A stretch of DNA of 64,000 nucleotides from Olleya namhaensis (lineage in GTDB: Bacteria; Bacteroidota; Bacteroidia; Flavobacteriales; Flavobacteriaceae), in assembly GCF_900114005.1 (NCBI RefSeq), contig NZ_FORM01000008.1:124001-188000 (forward strand), in the 5' to 3' direction. The notes beneath the pieces are model-generated. The model was given only the letters and a program-made list of their open reading frames with translations, ran no database searches and was not told the DNA's origin. This document shows positions 27,087-34,259 of this stretch, in pieces. Positions within the stretch are counted from its first letter, which is position 1, and each line of letters begins with the position of its first letter. Made by a program: the position numbers and the translations under genes.

Positions 27087-27190
27087 AAACACAACACCAT
27101 TTAAAATTAATTACTAGTTTAAACTACTTACAACCCTGTTTTAATAACAATCTATCTGTATTTAATACAACTCTTTGTTTTTGTTAAAAC
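27080..27190 (+). repeat. Degenerate attC-like element R1b
   Basis: Starts TACATAAAAACACAACACC, complementary to the unit's own start at 26560-26569. ACACCATTTAAAATTAATTAC (one base shorter than quoted in R2/R3 form) echoes the ACACCGTGTATAATTAATTGC block of R2 and R3, and AATCTATCTGTATTTA echoes their middle. A clear right edge is lacking, so the element seems decayed or overrun by repeat copy B. Confidence 0.5.
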
Positions 27191-27239
27191 TATTTTACAA
27201 AATTGAGGAAAACCGTAATATTACTACAAACATTTATTT

Positions 27240-27413
27240 TATATTTGAGGAGCAGTTGCTATAAAAAATACGTAGTTATACGTATTGTAAATAGCACTTA
27301 TATACTTTAGTTTAGTAATCCTAAACTTTGGACTAAACTCCCTGATATCCTGACATATTTTAGGGATATCAGGAACTTTAGTCAATATAATACTAGTTGC
27401 CAGTAATTTGAGA
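27240..27413 (+). repeat. Structured repeat, copy B
   Basis: About 174 bp, second copy of the repeat at 24166. Again it begins TATATTTG and ends TACTAGTTGCCAGTAATTTG. Nested arms GACTAAA (27331-27337)/TTTAGTC (27377-27383) and CCTGATATCC (27341-27350)/GGATATCAGG (27364-27373) give a strong hairpin. Its right edge GTTGCCAGTA (27396-27405) is the exact complement of TACTGGCAAC at 28289-28298, the left edge of element R2. Confidence 0.82.
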
Positions 27414-27989
27414 ATGAACACAGACTTACGAAATATACTTTCCGATACTGAAGATTATTTGAATAAATTAAAATCTGATTTAAAAGAAGTTAGCATTTCA
27501 TTAAGTCAAACTATTGTATTTAATTCATCTGAATTTAGAAGCTCTGAAATTCTAAATAGCAAAATAAAGAAAATCAATCTAAATAAGTTTCCGTTGATTT
27601 ATACGATTGAATTAAAACAACAAAATATACTTCCGAATTTATTAAACAACTTCGAAGAATTTCACGAACAAAACAAGCTTAAAACAAAAAACAAAGACAG
27701 AGTTAATGTCTCAAAATATAATAAAACGAATTCCAGTTTTTTATATGTCGGAAGTTCTATAACTGATTTTTATTCTCGAATAAAAAACCATTTTGGAACA
27801 AGAGGCACAAGAGTTTATAGTATGCACCTATCAAAATGGGACAATAATATTAGTTACGATTTAATCATAAATACTTATGAAATTAAGAGTTCTAATAAAA
27901 TGGCTACAGAACAGAAACTAATAGAATTAATAGAACAGCAAGTGTGGGAATTATTACAACCTAATTTTGGAAAAAAAAGCGGACAGTAA
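27414..27989 (+). CDS. GIY-YIG nuclease-like protein
   Basis: 191 residues from the ATG at 27414 (a TTG at 27408, inside the repeat, is an alternative). After a helical N-terminus, PLIYTIELKQQN, SSFLYVGSSITDFYSRIKNHFG and late KLIELIEQQVWELLQPNFGKKSG follow the GIY-YIG order: first strand, Y-V-G-S, Arg and His on the helix, and the Glu and final NFGKKSG. It may cut DNA. The N-terminal 60 residues match nothing I know. Unit bounded by copy B and R2. Confidence 0.65.
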   Translation: MNTDLRNILSDTEDYLNKLKSDLKEVSISLSQTIVFNSSEFRSSEILNSKIKKINLNKFPLIYTIELKQQNILPNLLNNFEEFHEQNKLKTKNKDRVNVSKYNKTNSSFLYVGSSITDFYSRIKNHFGTRGTRVYSMHLSKWDNNISYDLIINTYEIKSSNKMATEQKLIELIEQQVWELLQPNFGKKSGQ

Positions 27990-28288
27990 AAATTTAAAAA
28001 CCTAAATTTGCGTGTTCTTTGAAATTGTGAGTTAACTTTTTAAATTCATCTAAAAATGGAAATAAAAATTAGCTTGCGAGTGACTGTATCGCTAAAGGTG
28101 TATCAACTTATTAAGTTTTTAATTTACGCCACACAGTTCGCTATGTTAGTTATTAACTAATGTTTAATGACTCATTAGGGCACATTCTAACTTTGAACGA
28201 GAATAGATTTTAGTTTGCCCTATTTGAGAGAAATAGTTCTCAACCTCACTTTTCAAAGAACATTTTTTGACTAAATCACGAAAAAAAC
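27990..28288. other. Gene-free stretch inside the cassette array
   Basis: No gene is visible. TTAGGGCACATT at 28175-28186 is identical to the right edge of element R6 (33011-33022), and TTTGCCCTA at about 28213 is near its complement. These may be traces of an older, gene-less unit. The remainder is AT-rich with short inverted stretches. Confidence 0.4.
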
Positions 28289-28427
28289 TACTGGCAACAC
28301 CGTGTATAATTAATTGCTAAGTCACTGCCGACTTACGAACATTCCTGCGGAATATTCTATCTGTGATTTATTTGCTAAATTAGTTGCTTAACCACGCAAC
28401 TAACCATACACAAACACGTTAGGCAAC
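28289..28427 (+). repeat. attC-like element R2
   Basis: Left edge TACTGGCAAC, then ACCGTGTATAATTAATTGC; right side GCAACTAACCATACACAA, CAC and right edge GTTAGGCAAC (28418-28427). GTGTAT/ATACAC form the inner stem; ATTCC (28341-28345) and GGAAT (28349-28353) the central hairpin. The right edge is an exact 10-base complement of GTTGCCTAAC at 30299-30308, the end of the following unit. Confidence 0.85.
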
Positions 28428-28443
28428 ATTATAAAAACAACCT

Positions 28444-30297
28444 ATGAGAATAAAGGAAGACATTCCAATATTAGGAAAAGTTACTGTAAACTTCCTTGAT
28501 TTAAGTGCGAAATTATATCAACATTATATTGACATTGAAGAAATAGATAGGCAAAAAAACACAGCTCATTTAGGTTTAATTTCTCACGCATTTAAAAACT
28601 CAAATCACAGTAGATTTGATTATTTAATTTTACAATGTGTAATATCTGAACTAATTGAAAACTCATTTAAAGGAACTACTAACGCACAAGGAAGTATCAC
28701 AATAAATGGAACAAAACAGATTGGAAATGACGTAATTAAAACTTGGATTTTACTTTCTAATTTTGGGCACTGCAAAAACACAATTGGAGACGAAAAAACA
28801 CTACTTCTTCATTGTATTCAAAATAAATCTTACAAAAGAAAACTAATTAATTGCATTAAAGATGCAAAATTAAAAAAATGGTCTGAAAAAGTAATTAATA
28901 ATTTTGATTACGTTAGCTTTCATCATATAATAAGTTTTATTAGAATTTATAAGACATTCACAAGAAGAGTTGAAAGACAAGAAGAACTTATTAATATTTA
29001 CAAACTATTACTACTGCCAGAAGAAGAAAATGAACTAATAGCAAGCTCTATTCAGATTTCTCAACTAAAAAATCTTTATTACATTTTAAGAGATATTTCT
29101 ATAATAGCTTTAGATTCAAGAAATAGTTCTTTACCCTTCAATTTAGATATTCTTTCTACAGTTTTATCATTAGATTCTTTTGAGAATAAATATCAAAACA
29201 AAAGGATTTCAATCATATTGGAGCCATTAATATCTATTCTGTGTGATAATCTTTATTTGAATATTAAAAGCCAAAAACATCAGAGGTCATACGAAATAAA
29301 TGCATCTAAAACAATCGGAACAGATGTAATGAAGAGTCTAGACACTGCTTTAAAAGATGGGTTATATAATCCTACAGTATGTAATTTGCATCATTTTTTA
29401 AGAATTCAACTTGACAAAAAAAATATGCTTTTTGAAGAGATTTCAAATGCTACTCGACAAATTTTGACTGTAAAAAAAGGAGTGAGTGGTGTTGACGCAT
29501 CAATGGACTTAAATCCGTTTACTGACGAAAGAGTTATTGATTTTTATTTGGAAGATAATTTTAATATTAAACATTTTTCAACTTTCATTTATAATATTGG
29601 AAACATTACAATTGAACAAATTATAGGAACTGCATCAAATGAATTTAATAAAACTAAAAAAATCAATGAAATAATAGATTCCAATTTAAATAAATTACCA
29701 ATAACAAATGCGGAAAAGGAGGATTTCAAAAAGCCAATCCAAGAACATATTTCGTCAAATATTAAAAAAGCTTTATTAAATAAAAATTTACCAATATTCA
29801 AAAATATTCTTTGGGCAGTTCTGCGTTATCACCTAGATTCAAAATATCATTTTGATATAGATAATCACTCTTTTGAGAACTATGATTATTTTGGAGTAAA
29901 AGTTGCTGGCTTAAATCCTTTAAAAGAAAATTTAGACAAAGCCATAGATTCTGAAAAAGATTTAGATAGAAAACACGAATTAAATCAATTAAAAAAATCC
30001 GCTTACAGAAAATTTGAAGGTACTGTGTTAATTTGTCTTTCCAGAATAAAAATTTACAATTACTCTTTGTCACCAAACAATAGGATAGTAACAGATATTG
30101 ATGGAGTTGTATTAAAATTTAATGACAAGGAATTGATTTTAGAATTACACGAAAGTAAGAATACAGCCAAACCAGTAAAAGATGCTATAAAAGACATCAA
30201 CTCTAAACTAATTAAAACAATTGACAAGAAAATTATGGGTGTTAAAATTAAAGAAGTTCCGAGTTTTGGAGCAAAAATTTACATCCGACATAATTAA
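28444..30297 (+). CDS. Large protein of unknown function with HD-like and PD-(D/E)XK-like motifs
   Basis: A 617-residue, mostly helical soluble protein and the largest in the array. NHSRFDYLILQ (54-64) and WILLSNFGHCKNTIGDE (101-117) follow the HSRFEHSLGV ... LLHDIGHGPFSH pattern of HD phosphohydrolases, but the HD pair itself is replaced (Asn106-Phe107), so hydrolase activity may be lost. Near the C-terminus TDIDGVVLKF (550-559) and LELHESKN (566-573) give a D ... E-x-K arrangement like PD-(D/E)XK nucleases. Both readings rest on short motifs. Between R2 and R3; stop codon 2 bp before R3. A defence role is possible but unproven. Confidence 0.6.
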   Translation: MRIKEDIPILGKVTVNFLDLSAKLYQHYIDIEEIDRQKNTAHLGLISHAFKNSNHSRFDYLILQCVISELIENSFKGTTNAQGSITINGTKQIGNDVIKTWILLSNFGHCKNTIGDEKTLLLHCIQNKSYKRKLINCIKDAKLKKWSEKVINNFDYVSFHHIISFIRIYKTFTRRVERQEELINIYKLLLLPEEENELIASSIQISQLKNLYYILRDISIIALDSRNSSLPFNLDILSTVLSLDSFENKYQNKRISIILEPLISILCDNLYLNIKSQKHQRSYEINASKTIGTDVMKSLDTALKDGLYNPTVCNLHHFLRIQLDKKNMLFEEISNATRQILTVKKGVSGVDASMDLNPFTDERVIDFYLEDNFNIKHFSTFIYNIGNITIEQIIGTASNEFNKTKKINEIIDSNLNKLPITNAEKEDFKKPIQEHISSNIKKALLNKNLPIFKNILWAVLRYHLDSKYHFDIDNHSFENYDYFGVKVAGLNPLKENLDKAIDSEKDLDRKHELNQLKKSAYRKFEGTVLICLSRIKIYNYSLSPNNRIVTDIDGVVLKFNDKELILELHESKNTAKPVKDAIKDINSKLIKTIDKKIMGVKIKEVPSFGAKIYIRHN

Positions 30298-30298
30298 C

Positions 30299-30436
30299 GT
30301 TGCCTAACACCGTGTATAATTAATTGCTTGGTTTTAGCCAATTTACGAAAGTTCTCGCGAACTTTCTATCTGTGTTTTATTTACTAACTTTAGTGCTTAA
30401 AACACGCAACTAATCATACACAATCACGTTGCGCTT
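30299..30436 (+). repeat. attC-like element R3
   Basis: Left edge GTTGCCTAAC, then ACCGTGTATAATTAATTGC; right side CAACTAATCATACACAA, TCAC and right edge GTTGCGCTT (30428-30436). The central hairpin has eight perfect pairs, GAAAGTTC (30347-30354) and GAACTTTC (30359-30366). The right edge pairs with AAGTACAAC at 31257-31265 (7 of 9 Watson-Crick plus one G-T). Confidence 0.87.
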
Positions 30437-30457
30437 AATTGAAAGAACTAAAACTCT

Positions 30458-31252
30458 ATGAAAATAAAAGAAACTCGTTCTACAATTATTTTTAGTCCCT
30501 TTTATATGTTTATAGGTTTATTCTCGTCATTTGGGTTGGTTATTTTTGCTTTAATCCTATGGATAGATTACAATGATAAAATTCAAAAAAATGATGCTCA
30601 ATGGGTTTTATATCTCACATTAATACTCTCTGGGTTTTTAATTCTCTGGCAGGTACTTGAAAAAGGCATAAAAAGTGATAAAGCATTAAAAAATAGAGTA
30701 ATTCAAAAATTTGATGATTATAAATTACTTACTCATTTTAAATACACAAAAAATGAATGGGATGATTTCGCACAAAAAAGTTATTTAAAAAAACGTAAGG
30801 CATATTATATTTATCTATTCATACTCTGTCTTATTATAATTATTGTTAATTCAATTTTTGAAAAGGAATCAAGACTAAACTTAATTCCAATTAACATAAT
30901 CACATTACTCACCTTATTATTAATAAGTTACTTTTTCTTTAAAAAAATGAAAAAAGAAAAGTATAGTATGGAAAATTATAATCATTTTCCTGAAGTCAAA
31001 ATAGCTCAATCTGGAATTTTAATAAATAATACTTATCTGATTTCATACCATAATAAAGATGGATGGTTAGACATTTGTTACAGTAACTTATATATTAAAA
31101 GCGAATGTATTACTTTTAAAATTAGAAGGTCAAGCGGAACTGCCAACCCTAATTATCAATTTTTCAATCTATTAATCCCTAAAAACAGATTAGAAGAAAA
31201 GGAAAAGATAATTGATATTATAAATGAATATAGAGTATATAAAAACGGTTAA
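30458..31252 (+). CDS. Membrane protein of unknown function
   Basis: 264 residues with four hydrophobic segments in two pairs: PFYMFIGLFSSFGLVIFALI and VLYLTLILSGFLILWQVL at the start, YYIYLFILCLIIIIVNSIF and INIITLLTLLLISYFFF in the middle. The remaining C-terminal part (about 165-264) is soluble with beta-strand character (VKIAQSGILINNTYLISYHN). No family recognised. Unit between R3 and R4. Lysine-rich, very AT-rich coding sequence, like its neighbours in the array. Confidence 0.7.
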   Translation: MKIKETRSTIIFSPFYMFIGLFSSFGLVIFALILWIDYNDKIQKNDAQWVLYLTLILSGFLILWQVLEKGIKSDKALKNRVIQKFDDYKLLTHFKYTKNEWDDFAQKSYLKKRKAYYIYLFILCLIIIIVNSIFEKESRLNLIPINIITLLTLLLISYFFFKKMKKEKYSMENYNHFPEVKIAQSGILINNTYLISYHNKDGWLDICYSNLYIKSECITFKIRRSSGTANPNYQFFNLLIPKNRLEEKEKIIDIINEYRVYKNG

Positions 31253-31256
31253 AACT

Positions 31257-31409
31257 AAGTACAACAATGGCAATAGTTAATACGGGTTTTGGTGTTTAAG
31301 CAAGAGTTTAGAGTCTATAACCAAGCCCGCCAAAATTTTTTGGCTAAGTATTTAATCGGAAATTCAGTAATTTTAATTCCCGTACTAACCATAGCCTGAA
31401 CGTTACCCA
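31257..31409 (+). repeat. attC-like element R4 (variant form)
   Basis: Left edge AAGTACAAC; a long outer stem GGCAATAGTTAATACGGG (31269-31286) pairs with CCCGTACTAACCATAGCC (31379-31396), 15 of 18 matched with mostly G-T changes. Right edge GTTACCCA (31402-31409) is the exact complement of TGGGTAAC at 32121-32128. The inner sequence differs from R2, R3, R5 and R6 but the plan is the same. Confidence 0.85.
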
Positions 31410-31413
31410 ACAT

Positions 31414-32127
31414 TTGAAAAAACACTACGAAATAAACAACAAACTTCTGAAAGGACTACTTTTTGACAACCTCAAAATGATAGCTCTTATGATAATCGTA
31501 TTGCCTTTTTATTGGAAATGGAGAAACGGAACCGAATTTGTTCTTGACCAACAAATATTCATAATTTTTAGTGTCATAATCCTGATTATAAACATTCCAT
31601 CTTCGTTAATCTATCTCAATTATTACTTTGAAAACAAAGACACCTCTTTTACTTTGGACTTTGACTCAAAAAAAATTGAAATCACTCAAAACGGAATAAC
31701 TAAAACATACACGATAAATGATGTTTCGGAATCGAACTATCATCTCGGAATTTATTACAAAAATGAAATAGATAGAGCTGGACGCATTCCAATGCTTGTA
31801 TCTGACTTTGGATATTGGGATTTGAAATTTAAAAATGGAGATAGATACTATTTGACAAATATTCTTCACGATTTCATACACGATACGCCATTTTTAGGTA
31901 AAACAAAATATCGATTTAGAATGTTTACTTACATTAATAAGTCAGATTCTAAACAAGCAATTGAATTAAAAGAAAAACGAGAAAAAACTCGAATTGAAAA
32001 ATTTGTAGAGCTATATGAATCCAAAAACGAAAAACAATTAATTGAAATTTTGGACAACCGAAAAAGCTATCAAAAAGAGGCAGTGGAGGCAGCCAAAATA
32101 GTTTTGAAAAATAAAAACGATGGGTAA
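31414..32127 (+). CDS. Membrane-anchored protein of unknown function
   Basis: 237 residues, start TTG at 31414, 4 bp after the right edge of R4. Two membrane segments (NLKMIALMIIVLPFYW, about 19-34; IFIIFSVIILIINIPSSLIY, about 48-67) are followed by a soluble beta-rich part (FTLDFDSKKIEITQNGITKTY) reminiscent of PH-like domains and a charged helical tail. Its stop codon lies within the left edge of element R5 (TGGGTAAC). No family recognised. Confidence 0.68.
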   Translation: MKKHYEINNKLLKGLLFDNLKMIALMIIVLPFYWKWRNGTEFVLDQQIFIIFSVIILIINIPSSLIYLNYYFENKDTSFTLDFDSKKIEITQNGITKTYTINDVSESNYHLGIYYKNEIDRAGRIPMLVSDFGYWDLKFKNGDRYYLTNILHDFIHDTPFLGKTKYRFRMFTYINKSDSKQAIELKEKREKTRIEKFVELYESKNEKQLIEILDNRKSYQKEAVEAAKIVLKNKNDG

Positions 32128-32256
32128 CACCGTATATAATTTATTGCTCATTTTTAGTTTATTTATGAAAATCCTTTAAGATTTTATAGTTAGTATTTAT
32201 TTACTAAATTAGTTTCTTGAAATACACAACTAACCATAGACAACAACGCTACCAAC
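32121..32256 (+). repeat. attC-like element R5
   Basis: Left edge TGGGTAAC, then ACCGTATATAATTTATTGC; right side CACAACTAACCATAGACAACAAC and right edge GCTACCAAC (32248-32256). Central hairpin AAAATC (32167-32172)/GATTTT (32179-32184). The right edge pairs with GTTAGTAAC at 32882-32890; the two mismatches are both transitions that allow G-T pairing. Confidence 0.83.
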
Positions 32257-32263
32257 AACCTGA

Positions 32264-32899
32264 ATGAACGAACTGCTAGAATTAAACAAAAGGTTTCTAA
32301 TTAATGGATATTTATGGATAAGCGGAGTTCTGACTGGTATTTTTTCAATTTATCTGTTTTTCTTTCTTTCCAAAGTTGCAACAAAATGGCTTTTGATAAT
32401 TTTTGCTCTGACTTTAATAGTTTTACCTCTATTTGTTCTATCAGCTTGGATTTCTGATTGGTTTCGTAAAAGAAGATATAAAAACCGAATTCTGACAAAA
32501 AAACCATACTCTGAATTAGAAAAAATCGGATTTACCAAAAGGACAATTAAAACAAATCACAATAGTTTGGTGGACTATGTTCAATTTGCAGAAATAAATG
32601 GATGTGAAATTACATTTGACATTGACATTAAAAAACCGAAAACAGCAGAATTTAGTATTTATGGACTTACTAATCATTTGAACAGTAAAGAATATTTACA
32701 AAAAGCTAAAGAATATGATTATTCCAATATTGACTTTAGTAGATATTCTTTCACTAAAAAAATTGACACTAGAAAGGAAAAACTAAATTCTATTCAGGAA
32801 TTAGAAAAAATATTAACTGAATTGACTCATATTGTGAAAAAGGAAAAATATGAACCGATTCCAATAACGGAAATAAAGCCAGTTAGTAACACCGTATAA
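32264..32899 (+). CDS. Membrane-anchored protein of unknown function
   Basis: 211 residues with two adjacent membrane segments (LWISGVLTGIFSIYLFFFL, about 17-35; WLLIIFALTLIVLPLFVLSAW, about 43-63) and a charged soluble C-terminal part. The last codons, VSNTV and TAA, are encoded by the left part of element R6, so this element fixes the protein end. No family recognised. Same topology as the preceding array gene, without visible sequence similarity. Confidence 0.68.
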   Translation: MNELLELNKRFLINGYLWISGVLTGIFSIYLFFFLSKVATKWLLIIFALTLIVLPLFVLSAWISDWFRKRRYKNRILTKKPYSELEKIGFTKRTIKTNHNSLVDYVQFAEINGCEITFDIDIKKPKTAEFSIYGLTNHLNSKEYLQKAKEYDYSNIDFSRYSFTKKIDTRKEKLNSIQELEKILTELTHIVKKEKYEPIPITEIKPVSNTV

Positions 32900-33018
32900 A
32901 AACAATGCGCAGTTTAGTGCTTATTCAAGAGCTAATGTTATTTTGCTGCGCCTAAATTTCTTTCGGAAAATCCTCGCATACAAACACGCAACTTTCCTTA
33001 TACATTAACGTTAGGGCA
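32882..33018 (+). repeat. attC-like element R6
   Basis: Left edge GTTAGTAAC, then ACCGTATAAAAACAATGCGC; right side TCGCATACAAACACGCAAC, TATACATTAAC and right edge GTTAGGGCA (33010-33018). TTTCTTTCGGAAA is the central hairpin. The right edge finds a gapped partner, GCCCTATAAC at 33206-33215. Beyond that no further element is seen, so the array ends here. Confidence 0.8.
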
Positions 33019-33028
33019 CATTAAAAAA

Positions 33029-33202
33029 ATGAATTTTCCTAAAATTGGTTTAATGGACACGATTAATATTGAGCAATTAAGAAAAGACTATAACCTTCCT
33101 CCTTTCCGCGACTATTTTAATAGCATGACTATAAACCATTTTGAAATGAATAAACAAGCCATGTTAGACAGAGGCATAACGGAACCTAAATTATACAATT
33201 AA
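33029..33202 (+). CDS. Small hypothetical protein (57 aa), last unit of the array
   Basis: A 57-codon frame, MNFPKIGLMDTINIEQLRKD to GITEPKLYN, 11 bp after the right edge of R6 and on the same strand as all other array genes. It ends 4 bp before the possible complementary unit end at 33206. No family recognised; it could be the end of a longer protein or a true small protein. Confidence 0.5.
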   Translation: MNFPKIGLMDTINIEQLRKDYNLPPFRDYFNSMTINHFEMNKQAMLDRGITEPKLYN

Positions 33203-33277
33203 AAAGCCCTATAACAGTATTACTCTAAAACGCACTACATAATCCCATTTACACCATTTAAAGCTTTTAAACACACC

Positions 33278-33970
33278 CTAAAAAAACTCACGATACTGCA
33301 TGACTCTAAAATCAAACGTATTAAATTTAGGGTTAGCTGCTTTTAGTTGTTTATATAATGGATTACTACCTATAGCTATATTGGCTGCTCCAGACCCAGA
33401 GGTTAAGGATACGGTTTTAATTAATCTTGGTTTGAGTAAGATTGGTTGGGTTGCTGTAGTTTTGGGACTTGGTAATACAAACTGATGTATTTTGGGTGTT
33501 ATTTTTGAGACTAATTCTAATTTTAGATTGTAGTCTTTGATGTGTCTTCTAAAAAAATATTCTGGTCCGTTTTTACTATTTCCGCCTGTAAACAACAAGG
33601 TGTCTACTGCGGGATATTTATGTAAATAGCCAATTAGGTCTCTTAATTTAATATTAGTCATTCCTAGATCTGACGCATCAATTTTTTCGCGTTCTGCACT
33701 ATCCACAATATCACAAACCCCTATTTTTTGTTGTATTAAAAAGGCTTTTCTTTGGTCTATTGCTTCTTGAGAGTTATCAAAACGCAATCCTAAATCATGT
33801 ATTTTATCTATAAACAACCACAAGCTATTATAATAACTACCGTAGCAAAAGTCCACATCTTTTTCTAGTAACTGTCCAGTTGTAAAACGCGGTGGTGGTA
33901 AGGTACCTACAATTAGTTTTGTGGTATCCTTTTTTATAAAGGGTTGGTATGGATGTTTGTGTTTAAACAT
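33278..33970 (-). CDS. Uracil-DNA glycosylase-superfamily protein
   Basis: 230 residues. LIVGTLPPPRF near the N-terminus matches the (G-x-x-P-x) uracil-DNA glycosylase-like motif I, with a Y-G-S/YYNSLWLFID region and FTGGNSKNGPEYFFRRH in the middle, and VLPSPKTTA near the place of the C-terminal HPSP-type motif. It may excise damaged bases; the substrate is unknown, and the catalytic Asp is not obvious. First gene right of the array and on the opposite strand. Confidence 0.72.
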   Translation of the reverse strand: MFKHKHPYQPFIKKDTTKLIVGTLPPPRFTTGQLLEKDVDFCYGSYYNSLWLFIDKIHDLGLRFDNSQEAIDQRKAFLIQQKIGVCDIVDSAEREKIDASDLGMTNIKLRDLIGYLHKYPAVDTLLFTGGNSKNGPEYFFRRHIKDYNLKLELVSKITPKIHQFVLPSPKTTATQPILLKPRLIKTVSLTSGSGAANIAIGSNPLYKQLKAANPKFNTFDFRVMQYREFF

Positions 33971-34121
33971 AGTTTTTAGTTATTAAAGTCCGTTAGTCCG
34001 GCAAACTTTATAACAACTTTAGGAGTATTACTTTGGCTAAAAATAGTCCTTTTTGTATCTTAAAAACAGTATTTAAAACTAATTATTTGCACTAGCGTGC
34101 CAATTAAAATAAAAACAAACT

Positions 34122-34259
34122 ATGGGTAAAGGAGATAGAAAATCAAAACGAGGAAAAATTAACCGCGGTACTTTTGGTGTTAGACGCCCACGTATTAAAA
34201 AACGTGTGAGACCAGAAACTAAAATTAGCTTAGACAAAAAGGGTACGGTTAAACCTTAA
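34122..34259 (+). CDS. 30S ribosomal protein THX
   Basis: 45 residues, MGKGDRKSKRGKINRGTFGV then RRPRIKKRVR and a short tail. This very basic glycine/arginine-rich peptide is the THX (bS31) protein that sits at the top of the small ribosomal subunit head in Thermus and Bacteroidota. Complete, with normal length. Its last 11 bases overlap the end of the opposite-strand gene. Confidence 0.92.
   Translation: MGKGDRKSKRGKINRGTFGVRRPRIKKRVRPETKISLDKKGTVKP

Noticed and set aside
24166-33018. CRISPR or insertion-sequence explanation for the array elements
   Set aside because: Units differ fully in content and size, no transposase or cas gene is present, and no target duplications or common inverted ends are seen; edges pair within units instead.
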